In this document: positions 12,892 through 23,698 of the stretch, piece by piece
Numbering within the stretch: position 1 is the first letter of the stretch
How the letters are laid out: every line of letters starts with the position of its first letter
From: Phycomyces blakesleeanus NRRL 1555(-)
Taxonomy: Eukaryota > Mucoromycota > Mucoromycetes > Mucorales > Phycomycetaceae
NCBI RefSeq assembly: GCF_001638985.1
Contig: NW_017265137.1
Location: 2,171,554 to 2,235,553, forward strand
Direction: 5' to 3'
DNA: 64,000 nt
Notes under the pieces: generated by a model
Told to the model about the DNA's origin: nothing
Databases searched by the model: none
What the model saw: the letters and a program-made list of their open reading frames with translations, nothing else
Program-made: the position numbers and the translations under genes

Positions 12892-13189
12892 ATAAAAGCA
12901 TCTCCAACAGTCACTTTTATCTCAACTTTTATGTCAAATTTAAAACTCTAGTTAAAAGTAGTACGCCCAACAGTTCAATTTATTTTATTTTACGAAAAAT
13001 TTACGGTCCTAAATTTTATCTCTCTGCTAAATTTGACAAGGATTTAAAAGTTTTAACTGAAAACGTTCTCAAAATTTATTTCCAAAAGAAAATTGAACTG
13101 TTGGGTGAAGTAGCTTTTCTCTTTACTAACTTGGAGGTGTTTGTTTTTACAAAAGATAAAAGTTAGCTGACTGTTGGAGATGTTCTTAA
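12892..13189. mobile_element. MITE-like element 2, nested inverted repeats
   Basis: The left end carries CATCTCCAACAGTCA and then CTTTTATCT (12899-12922). The right end carries the reverse complement, with a 4-bp insertion, at 13151-13184. A second inner inverted pair, CCCAACAGTTCAATTT (about 12966-12983) against its complement (13089-13105), and a third GTCAAATTTA pair make the roughly 300-bp element largely self-complementary. The 118-aa ORF overlapping it is a by-product of the hairpin sequence. The CATCTCCAACAG end resembles termini of known plant and fungal MITEs, but I cannot assign a superfamily; the flanking trinucleotides (TTA/TAA) only hint at a TWA target site. Confidence 0.75.
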
Positions 13190-15115
13190 ATTGGCTATTC
13201 TGGATTTAGCTTTTATGCCTTTCTTGCAAATATATAACGTTTTTAAGTGTCAGTTTAATGACAATATAAAATATTGAAATTGCTACTGTCTTCATTTTTC
13301 TTTCTTTCATCCATTCATTCTCACCTTTACACAGTAAAATTAATTACATTGCAGCACATACTGGGAAGACACTCTTTGGGCAAATACCACAACTGTCTGA
13401 TATACATACATCGCGCAATTCTTCACTTTAGCCTTCCCACTTTATGTTTTCTTAGTTTCCTCACGTACCCATAACAAATTCTCAGTCGCACAATCTTTTT
13501 TTTTGTTACGTTCTGGTTTGAATTCGAGCTTTAATACTCTTCTCCTTTATTCCTCGACAACCTGCTTTAGAATGGCTTTAAACAAAAGGCTATATTCCGA
13601 AATAATAAATGTGTTGCACCCAGAAGACAAAGTAAAGCCCAGCCCACACTTGAATTTCTAACAAAATTAGCTGCTCAAAACGCTTACTAGATTTTCCTTT
13701 CAATTCGGCTTCATAATACTGTAAAAGATACACGGAAAGTCTAAAGAAAAAAGACCGTAGATCTATATATTATCCAGAGTCAATGTGAAATTTTGGTAGT
13801 TATATCAGAGATAATGGTGTACTTATAATATTTTGTTGAACCAAGAAAATTCTATCTATAATTACTCAGCCTCAATAACTAACCTTTCTATTCAATTTGT
13901 TTTTATCTTCAAACAGTGTTTATATTTAACATTTACCAAACAGACAGTCGTATTATCAATAAAAGCACTTTGTATAAGCACTCTCCTTTCCTAAATTAAT
14001 AAATACTGTGATAGACTATGTCTATAGGCCAATAGACCTTGTACTCATTACAACCGTACACCACGTATCTCCAAAAAAAACATTTATTTAATTGTAAACC
14101 AATTCCTTTTTGTTAATTTTAATATTTAAAGATCTGATCGGAATATATCAATAAAATTTGGTAGGAACATATACTCATTAACTTTCAAATTATAGGGATC
14201 TATTACCAAGTATCTGCACAAGTTTTCATTCTTTCTTTTCAAAGAAGTAAGGTAGGTGTATCAAAGTCATTTTTTAAATAATAATAATAATAATAATAAT
14301 AATAAGAGGGGTGCAAAGTTTAGACAAATTTATTGACATTCTCATGGTGAAACAATATTGGTTCTCACTTTTGCAAAAGAAAGAAATAAAGAGAGAGAAT
14401 GACTCTTTAAAAGTCAATAGTAAAAAGCTTCAATTTACTTTTAAGAGAAATATATAAAATTTACCTTTCAATATTTATATATTTATTCTATAGTGTATGT
14501 AACCTAGCACAACAGATATTAAGTAACTAAAAAGAAGTCCTTATTATATTAGTAAAAACTAGCCAAGTCATTTTTTATAGCTTATCAAACAGTTTTCACA
14601 ACAGAGGTTTTATGTAGCTACTATATATATATGTATATGTATATATTAGGAATTAATAAAGGTAGAGAGAGACAGAAAGAGACAAAAGACTTGGGAAAGT
14701 GTTAGTTACAAGGTACAGTTTGATTGCAACAGTTAATAAGAAGCAATCGTATTATTTCTTTTAGTTCCAAGGAATACTGCTCCTTTTGTGATCCACATAC
14801 TGTACAAACAAAGTATATTGATTCTTTACATAAAAGTAACAGCTCTTAAGCTATTAGAGAGAAGAATATGACAGAGACATTCTTGTTGCGCTGTAGTTTA
14901 TATTATATCATCAAGCTATTTATGTACTCGATGGTCAAAGCTATTCAAAAACCGTAAGTTATATAAGACTAACTTTTAAGCCAAACATGATCCATTGGGT
15001 ACCAGAATATATCCCATCTAATTAATAATACAAATACAAGCACTCTTCAATATACGGTATATATTGAAAGCTGTAAACCATAATTAGATAACGAACTACT
15101 TTGATGATCTTTTTG

Positions 15116-15134
15116 TTTTTTTTTAAAAAAAAAA
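15116..15134. repeat. T9A10 palindromic dyad
   Basis: Nine T followed by ten A in the upstream region of carboxypeptidase gene B. It is not present at the matching position upstream of gene A. Confidence 0.75.
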
Positions 15135-16054
15135 CTCCTTTCCAAAGACGAAAGACTTTATTAGGGCAATTAAATCTTACAAAATTATTGGGAACAAGGA
15201 CCTTGGGCAAAAAATCTCAATGAAATATGTGGCATACTATTGTAAGAGCTTCAATAAGCATATGTGTTTAGCCTAATTTGTTCAACAATACTATAATAAT
15301 AATTCCGATGAACACAGTTTATGGTAGGCTCTCAATTTCTGTATCTCTACTCATATATCTAAGTGAATTTAAGGTTATATATATATATATATGTATTTCG
15401 GAGAGGTATAAAAGTTATCATAGGGTCAAGTACAAGAGAACTATCTCGCGTTTGTATTCAGAATTAGTTTTGAATATAATCTCTTTTTATACTTATACGT
15501 ATTATAGTGACCAGAATTATGTGCCTGTGTAATCTACATATGTCACAAAAATAATGCTAGACTTTAGGGTTAATACAATGTCTCTTTTAAAGTATTTTTT
15601 ATCGTAGTAGACAATTGAGTTTCTTAAAAGTATTTGGAAGTAATGGCACTAATGATGCAGTATAATATAAAGAATTGGCCATGCACTATGGCAAACGAAT
15701 GGTGATTGGAATTGTGATTTTGGAAAGTATCAGACAATTTTAAAAATCATTATCAGTACCACTATTCTTTTTTCATAGTACTAATTCTGTCTGCAAGGTC
15801 CGGTTGATGTCAATACTAGTGTACACAAATGTCGAACAATTGGTGACCCGAAAAATAACAATCATCTTTGTACGTCCAAGAGCTTTCCATAATAGACATA
15901 AATGGAACAAAAACTAAAACAGAAGAAAAATCTAAATATTGAAGCTACACAGAGACCAATTCAAGAGCTGGTGTTCTGTAGATAGCTTAATATTTACAGT
16001 CTACTCTCTATCTATTATTCTTTTTTTTATAAAAATAAATAAATAGAGAAATAG

Positions 16055-16062
16055 TATAAAAG
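16055..16062 (+). promoter_or_regulatory. TATA box of carboxypeptidase gene B
   Basis: TATAAAAG lies 58 bp upstream of the ATG at 16113, matching the octamer at the equivalent place upstream of gene A. Confidence 0.6.
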
Positions 16063-16112
16063 TCTCTTTTGACTAGCTTGGTGACTCTCACGCATTTCGT
16101 CTTTTCTTTGAA

Positions 16113-18403
16113 ATGACCAAGATCTTTACACCAGTATCTCGACTCTGTCTGGCTGCTTTAGCCCTGTGCCTCGGTCCACTTGCAGCATTCGCTGCACCTG
16201 CAGAAAATAATCTAGGTTTAAGCCGTAGGTTTGTCAGTAAGCTCAACATTGGTCATTACCTTGACTTTTCCCAGCCAAAATACTGTGATTCTCAAGTGGT
16301 TCAGGTAATAAAATCATATATAAATCAATAAATGTGTGTATATTTTTAAAACTAAAGCTTATTCATTTTTAAATAAAAAATCTATCTTCAAGTACTCTGG
16401 TTATCTCAATGTTGGAACAAATGACAGCTATTTCTTCTGGTTTTTTGAGAGCAGAACCAACCCTTCCGCTTCACCTTTAACTGTTTGGTTTAATGGAGGC
16501 CCTGGTTGCTCTAGCATGGTGTAAATATAGTTTGCATTCTATGGTTTCGGACAAATTCTCTAAATACAGATTATTATTATTTTGCTTGTTTAGTGGTCTT
16601 TTCCAGGAACTTGGTCCTTGCCGAGTTGACTCTGATATCAAAGACAGTTACAACCCTTTTAGCTGGAACCAAGTCAGCAATATTCTCTTTCTGGATCAGG
16701 TAAAATGGAGTCATTTTTATGTTCAATACTCTATTGTAAATGCTTACACCTTTTGTTAAACTTTAGCCTGCGACTGTTGGGTTTTCTTATGGCAGTGATA
16801 ATGTTAATAAAACTTCCGATGCAGCAGCCATTACCTACAGATTTATCCAATTGTTTTACGAAGCATTCCCTGTATATAGCTCTCTTCCTTTGCATTTCTT
16901 TGGAGAGTCATATGCTGGTCACTATATCCCTAGTTATGCCAACTATATTCTCGAACAAAATAAGGCAATTGTTGCATCGCATTCCTCTCGATCAAAGATA
17001 ATCCCTCTCGAGTCTGTTGGTATTGGTAATGGATGGACAGACCCCTTGATTCAGCAGTAAGTACCATTAAGAGCATGCATACAGAGCTGTCTTATTTGCT
17101 GTTTCGCAACTCTTGACTTATTACTTTTATTCTATTCTTGTAGCAAGTACAGTGTCACCATGGCATGCAACTCTTCGTGTATGTATAAGTCACTATTTAA
17201 TTTTTGTAAATTTCCAACACATTAACACTTTCTTTCATTTTAGATGGGTCTGTATTGTCGGAATCTAACTGCACTTCTATGGCCAATAACTACCCTGAGT
17301 GTGCCACTTTGAGTAAGAAAACAAATGCACGCATTTTTACAGAATACATGTTAAACTCTTTGCATTTACTGTTGTTAAATTTTAGTACAAAAGTGTTACG
17401 ACACTGGATCTGATGATGATTGTTTTAAAGCCACTGATTACTGCCTCTATGAATTACAATATACATTTTTTTATTCCGGCAAGAGTGGCTATGATGTCCG
17501 ACTCGAAGAAGACATTGATATTACAACAACTAATTATTTCTACTTCCTTGATGACTCAACCGTTAAGGCTAACATTGGTGCCAAAACTGATTATTCACAA
17601 TGCGCTGAAGTTCCTGTAAGGATTATAAAACACCTTAATTTTAACATTTATATAAGTATATAACTGAAAATTCTCACTTTCTTATATTACTTAATCTCTT
17701 ACTCTCGTTTCATTTTTTAGTCCGAGCGATTCTATTACTCAGGAGACAAGTAAAATATCTTTAGATAGCCATACAGTTTAATGTTGTATTTTCTAATAGC
17801 TACGCATATTTATCTGTACTCTCGTTTTATTATTTCTATAGCTCTCGTAACTTTGCTCCAGATGTGACCGATCTCCTTAACTCTGGAGTCCGTGTTCTTA
17901 TTTACGCTGGTGATGCGGATTATCTTTGCAACTGGGTAAAAATTATATAACTTATTTATTATTAGCTTCAATAGATACACACATGTGTGTATATATACAT
18001 ACCAGCTAAAAAAACTAACAATATTATACTTTCTTCTATTAGTATGGAAACAAGGCATGGACTGATGAGCTTCCCTTCAAGGGTTCCAAGAAATATCAGT
18101 CAAAATCTCTCAGACCTTGGAAGGTGAATGGAAAGGAAGTTGGACAAGTAAAATCTGCCTCCAACCTCAGTTTCATTCGAGTTTATGATGCAGGTCATAT
18201 GGTAAATAACGAAACATCTAAAATAAAGGATATCATACAAGACTCCACAAGGACAAACACACATACATACATATCATTACATGTTTTTGGAAGCCAAATA
18301 GAATATTGACCTTATTAAATTACAATATTTTTAGGTGCCTGCTTACCAGCCCGAGGCAGCATTGAGTATGTTTACGACATGGATTAAAAGGAAGTCGTTT
18401 TAA
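16113..18403 (+). CDS. serine carboxypeptidase (S10, carboxypeptidase Y-like), tandem copy B
   Basis: Eleven exons: 16113-16304, 16393-16520, 16594-16699, 16767-17056, 17144-17178, 17244-17312, 17386-17615, 17721-17749, 17842-17935, 18043-18201, 18335-18403 (466 aa). Nine of eleven exons equal those of gene A in length; exon 3 differs by one codon and exon 11 by one codon. Signal peptide, [19 protein letters not shown] (catalytic Ser), [11 protein letters not shown] (Asp) and DAGHMVP (His) are all present, so it should be active. Near the Ser it has Ala where gene A has Gly (GESYAGHY against GESYGGHY), as in many S10 enzymes. The C-terminal 100 residues and the Cys-rich insert are the most diverged, pointing to altered substrate binding. 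The last residues are more basic than in copy A. Confidence 0.93.
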
Positions 18404-19052
18404 TTAAGGCACTTTGAATACTCGACATTCGTGGTAATTGTGCATGGTGTCAAGACAGCCAATATAACAATTTCTATTTTATTTATTTAATATTTAATTT
18501 TAACCTGCTTAGTCTAAAGCTTTTATATAGATATTTAAGCATAATTTTAAAGTTTTTGTTCTCTATTTTGACATAAATAATAATAAAATTCAAACCAAAT
18601 TTTTAAATAAAAGTAAGAAAAATTTAAAAAAAAATTGCACTCTAAATAGTTTTCTAGTCTCTTAGCAGAGTACCTGAAAAAACATTTTATATCATTAATG
18701 CGTACTTGGTTGAAAGCGCCTTTTATCTGGCAAGCCATTGACTACTTATCCAGTAGCTTGTCTCCATCTATCTTTCTGTCCAAAGCTATAACAAATTTTG
18801 CCTCTTCCCTAAGGCTTTCTAAATCAGTAAACTGACATATATCTATATACACATATAAAACTCCAAAAAAAAAAGAGTTGTGCTTGAAATCAAGTCTTTG
18901 CATTTATACAAGAAAATGAATGGTACAATTATATACATATTTGTTTAATGATGCGCGTATAGTGCGTAAGGTGCGTGTAGTATGTGGGTATGCAAGATGG
19001 GTTGATGCTATAAGTAATAATAATAGTAATAGTAAATAAATAAGAATAAGTA
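18404..19052. other. intergenic region between convergent genes
   Basis: This is the shared 3' flank of carboxypeptidase B (plus) and the Rrn5-like gene (minus). It is AT-rich, and I see nothing else in it. Confidence 0.6.
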
Positions 19053-20526
19053 TTATTCAAGAAACTTGAACAGGGTATTTTCATGTATCTTGTCCTGAAA
19101 CTCCATGTGTGTGTCAAGTTCTTGATCTTCTATCGATTCTTTGTTTTCGACATCGTACGCTTCGTCGGCGTCTTCTTTTTCTTTATAATCAAATGACTTT
19201 CTATAATAATCTCCCTTATTTTCTTCATATTCTTCCTCTTCATATTCGTCCTCATCTTTATCGCCATAATCTTCTTCTTCCTCGTCGTCGTCGTCGTCGT
19301 CTTCATCGTCGTCTTCATCGTCATCTTCATAATCATCTTCATAATCATCTTCATAATCATCTTCATAGTCTTCATTATTATCCTTATCGAAATTTTCTGC
19401 TTTCATTGTAAGTTCGGTGCCGTCTGGGTTTCGAATTTGTACAGTTGACATATTTTCAATAACCAATCCATAATTCAATCTTTTTGGGATTTTTCTTAAG
19501 AATTTGCGTACAGGTTTAGTCTGACGTGTGTCTATCTCCTGATTGATAGAACGCCAAGAATTTCTTCTATAATACAATGCTTCTTTTACATCTTTCTTTG
19601 TAACATGATAGACCTAGCAAATATATCATTATAGATTCAAAGAACAAAATAATATTTAGAACAAAATACGCAAATATATAACATCAAGTCAAATCAAATA
19701 TGAATTGAATGAATAAAAAAAAATAAGCTTACATATTTTTCATTGTCTTTGTCGTGATCATCTTTATCTTTATCTTTATCTTTATCTTCATCTTCACCGT
19801 CGTCGTCATCTTCATTTTCGTCTTCATCCTCGTCTTCGTCTTCATCTTCATCGTCCTCTTCATCTTCGTCTTCATCTTCATCTTCGTCTTCATCTTCATC
19901 TTCGTCTTCGTCTTCATCTTCGTCTTCGTCTTCGTCTACATCATTTTCATCTTGAGAATCCTTATCCTCATGGGCATCGCGTGAAATTGGCTTCACTTTA
20001 GAGTTTTTAATGGATTTCTTTCTTGTTTTTTTAAGCGTTTGGGTGTACAATGTCAATATTACAGACTTTAAAAGATCCTGCAGCTCTCTGTACATTATCA
20101 CCATATATCCGCGTGTGATCTCTGTATGTGGATTCTTTATATACATACTGTTGATAATAGTAACAATAAGTAAGTATTGGTAAATATATTAATCTTAAAT
20201 TTTTTCTATAGTATTTCACACACAAAAACACGGTCAGAAAACTTACTGGGACGACAGAGACGACATATTCCAGATATCAAACATCTCTTCAGCTTTATCC
20301 AAATCATTCTTTTCATAATCCATAAAATATTCTTTAGGCATCACACCATTTGTCGCGACCATCAAATCCTGGTTCCATTTATTTCTAGTCTCTAGTTTTT
20401 CTTTGTATGCGTTCTTGACAAACTGTTGGCCATATGATTCGTCCGAGCCGGTTTCTGGAAGATTTTCGTCTGGTACGTCTGCGTTTTGAAACTCATTTGT
20501 GTCAGGATTGCTGCTACTACTACTAC

Positions 20527-20557
<31 letters not shown>

Positions 20558-22907
20558 GTTCAGTCGCCTTTTCTCAAAATTGACACTAGAAGAATAGTCA
20601 ATATCCTTCAGTTTGGCATCTTCGATCTGTAGTGTCCGTTCTTCCGCATAAGAGAAGCGTTCGGCCTCGGCTTCTTCAATATTTATCCAATCGTCAGACA
20701 TCTCATTGGCAAATGGTATATAGAATTCAGATTTTGGATCCTTTTCTTGCAATGGATCTAAAAGTAAATAAAGATGATAATAATAATATAAACATTGTCG
20801 TTATTGTCTTTTGCCCCCCTTTTTTTGTTATCCTTATTTATAAATATGACTATGATTGTAGTCATGGTTAATTGATTGATTGATTGATTGATATTACCTG
20901 ATAAGACTGGAAACTTCTTTGCCTCTGATTCCAGCAGACTCAGATAAACACACACTTCATAGATCGTTTTTGTAGGACCAACTCTCTTATGGATCGCATT
21001 GGGGTTACTTACTCCACATCTCTCAATTGCCGTAAAAAAGCGATTCTTTTCAATAGTTGACCAAAAGCTGGTTCCGATTCGCGAGCCATTTAAAGAAGAA
21101 TCTAGTCTGAACGATTCGGCTTCAAACCGGGTGGATTCGAACAACTGTCGGTAACGAACAAACGAATTGTCCTGCTCGAGTTCCTCGACGTCTTGATATC
21201 TCGGTTGGACTCTCTTGATAGGCTTGACTTTGGAGCGAAAATCAAATGCACTGTAGATCCAATCTTTTTGTCCAGAGCTTTTAATGGTTTCCAAAAGATC
21301 TGTTTGAGGTACCCAGACGACATCTTCTGGGACCAGCGACAGACTGTTGACAGTGTTCTCCGATTGTGGGTTTGGTATTGTTCGGTCTGGTGAGATTTGG
21401 TGATTACCATTTAGATCATTTACAGGTCTGTGCGCCTTGTATGGCTCGCCGTTCGTTATTGGTAGTTTGGCATAAGATGATTTCTCGGGTGGTTCTGAGA
21501 AGGTATGTATAGGATAATCATCACTCATATACGCCGGGAGGTCTTCTATTTTAAATTTCATTAGAGAACTCAATGTTGTCGGTATGGTTGTCTTAATATG
21601 TACTATAGATCAGAAGAGGATTGTCTTGTTTTGCTAATATATCACCATCTTCGCTTATATATTTATATTCGGGTTCTGGTTCTGGTTCTGGTTCTGATTT
21701 TTGAGTATGGGTCTTCGCCCGAGCTTACCTCTGGGTTTGCGCTTGGGCCTGCCTTTGGGTCTGGGCTGGGGTTTGGGTTTGGGCTCGCCTTTGGGTTTTG
21801 GCCCGGGCTTGCGTCTGGGTTTTGGTTCGGGGAAGGGCTCGCCTTTGGGTTTTGGCCCGGGCTTGCGTCTGGGTCTGGGTTCGGGTTCGGGTTCGGGGTT
21901 GGGTTTGCGCTTGGTTTTGGGTTTGCGTCTGGGGTTTGGTCCTTCGGAAAGGCAAGAGCCATAGGGAGTGTGATCATATATATATGATTTTTCCTGATGC
22001 TCATTTATAGCTTTGGGATCGAATTCAATCACTTTGTATATATTTTCAGTTAAAGAATATTGGTCTCCAAGTCCGGAGGGATGTTCGGATCGACTTTGAG
22101 GTTGCTGAGGATAAGGTTGAGGTTGCTGAGGATAAGGTTGAGGTTGCTGAGGATAAGGTTGAGGTTGCTGAGGATGAGGATGAGGATGAGGATGAGGATG
22201 AGGTTGAGGATGAGGTTGAGGTTGAGGTTGAGGTTGAGGTTGAGGTTGAGGTTTCTGAGGTTGCTGAGGTTGAGTTTTTTTATTGAGCCGAGTACTTCTC
22301 GTATTAGAAGAGCTTTTGGGGGTTTGAACTAATCCGTCTATTACTTGACAAGCAAATGCGGTTCTAGTAGTGCGGATAACATATGTTTTTACGCCATCGT
22401 CGGTTTTGACAACGTCTTCGACATTTCCACTTCCATAATATTTTCTATTTTCCCCAGGGGCTCTCGGATGTCTCCTTCTCTGGTTTTCCAAACGCTTGGG
22501 GTTTGCTACTGTTGTTGTTGTTGTTTTTGTTGTACTATGGTCACCCTCCCCTTTCTCATTTCTCATTTTTTGGTGAAGACTCTGATCCGAATATTGTTCA
22601 GCACTTGTAATGTCAGAATGTACATTGTTCTCGGTCAATAAGGTACCATGAATGGCTTGACGTGTATGCGTTGACTTGTCGTTGTTGTGTGTAAGTAGTT
22701 TGGTAGTGTGAAGGTTATCATGCTTTTTGTTTTGATCAGAGTGTTCGGGTTTAATTTTTTTCAAGTCATTGAGTATATCGTGTGAATGACTAAGACTTCC
22801 TATTGAATCAATAAGATCAATGAGATTCCTTTTATTTATTTTTTTAATATTTTTTTTTATTCTTGTCTCTTACTCTTTCGCTTTTTATGGGAATTTCTTA
22901 ATTCCAT
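19053..22907 (-). CDS. Rrn5-like RNA polymerase I upstream activating factor subunit, SANT/Myb domain
   Basis: Six exons on the minus strand: 22907-22874, 22799-21729, 21602-20898, 20757-20247, 20147-19733, 19613-19053; phases close to 1,098 aa. Exon 1 encodes a short basic start (MELRNSHKKRKR). Exon 2 encodes a Gln/Pro tract and then Lys/Pro-rich repeats (RRKPGPKPKGEP, twice) ending with an AT-hook-like PKGRPKRKPRG. Exon 3 carries the SANT-like domain at about residues 530-590 (SFWSTIEKNRFF...IYEVCVYLSLLE). It is followed by EMSDDWINIEEAEAERF, both characteristic of Rrn5, which nucleates the rDNA upstream activating factor. Exons 5 and 6 contain long Asp/Glu tracts. Family Rrn5 proteins are usually much shorter, about 360-600 aa. 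Joining exon 2 to exon 3 rests on splice signals and phase; exon 2 could be a separate gene if that splice is wrong. Confidence 0.68.
19267..19376 (-). repeat. Asp/Glu-coding trinucleotide repeat tract (exon 6)
   Basis: TCATC/TCGTC/TCTTC-type repeats on the plus strand encode a nearly pure acidic tract (repeats of EDDYEDD) in the Rrn5-like protein. Confidence 0.8.
19742..19940 (-). repeat. Asp/Glu-coding hexanucleotide repeat tract (exon 5)
   Basis: About 200 bp of TCTTCA/TCTTCG units on the plus strand encode alternating Asp-Glu (then Asp-Lys) dipeptides in the Rrn5-like protein. The antisense ORFs here (alternating Phe-Ile or Lys-Met) are shadows. Confidence 0.85.
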
Positions 22908-23538
22908 TAAATATCAGTTGTTTAGGTGGGTTTAGTTCTCTGGTAGTAATTGGGTCAAGAAAATGAATGAATGAAGAAGAATGACAATAAGAAGAAGTAG
23001 AAGAAGAGAAACAAGTCATGTTCATGTACCTTTGTGTGTATCTGTGTTGTATGGGCTAACAATTTTTTTTATATTTTTTTTTTCATTTATTAAGAGCGGA
23101 GCTGAATATTGTACAGATTAATGTACATATATGTGTAAAAAAGAAAGGTCAGATAAAGAGAAAGGTGAGCAAAGGCTTGGGTATTTTTCACATTTTAAAT
23201 TTGACAAGCATATTTTCAGTTTTACAAATGCCTACACACCCACATCTATATGTCTTTAATATATCTTGCATTTGTTCATAAAGAAGTACGTAATAACAGT
23301 AACAAGAACAGCAATACATATATATATATATATATATATAAATATCAATGCCACTATTACGATCACTACTATCTTTATTAATTTTTGACAGCTTGATATA
23401 TATATATAATCATACTTAAATTGGACCCCTTTTTTTATAGAAAAAAAAATTAACTTTAGTGAAACACATTTGTAAAGCGCATATTTTCAAATTGTGCGCC
23501 TTGTAAAGTGTGTTTTACTGTAAAGCAATATAATTCAC
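22908..23538. other. 5' flank of the Rrn5-like gene
   Basis: Promoter-side DNA between the Rrn5-like ATG and the LINE target-site duplication. It contains (TA)n at about 23316-23341. No gene is seen. Confidence 0.6.
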
Positions 23539-23553
23539 CAATACATAATTAAA
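23539..23553. repeat. LINE target-site duplication, 3'-end copy
   Basis: CAATACATAATTAAA, identical to 28824-28838. It sits immediately beyond the element's poly(A) tail (nine T on the plus strand, 23554-23562). Confidence 0.9.
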
Positions 23554-23698
23554 TTTTTTTTTGTAGGGAGCAATTAGAGCTCAGGTTTTTATTGTGAGGA
23601 TCACTAGCTAAAAAAAAGGACGCACGTCACAAAATTTGTTTTTGGGTTTTTGATTTTTTTTTGAGATGTATATGTAAGAAGGAAAACTAAAGGTAGAG

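Larger units (their letters stand above)
12127..16112. other. spacer between the two carboxypeptidase genes
   Basis: About 4 kb with no supported gene. It holds two MITE-like inverted-repeat elements (12402-12765 and 12892-13189), three T(n)A(n) dyads (12650, 12864, 15116), an (ATA)n run near 14279-14305, and from about 14717 the duplicated upstream DNA of gene B. Confidence 0.7.
14717..18403 (+). repeat. tandem duplication unit, copy 2 (carboxypeptidase gene B plus upstream DNA)
   Basis: Counterpart of copy 1. It has the same gene structure plus diverged but recognisable upstream blocks starting near 14717. The left boundary is approximate. Confidence 0.7.

Noticed and set aside
12810..13166. 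A 118-aa plus-strand ORF
   Set aside because: It coincides with the inverted-repeat MITE-like element and is AT-rich and motif-free.
19754..19984. Plus-strand ORF of alternating Phe and Ile, and minus-strand Lys-Met/Lys-Thr ORFs
   Set aside because: They are alternative frames of the Asp/Glu repeat in the Rrn5-like gene.
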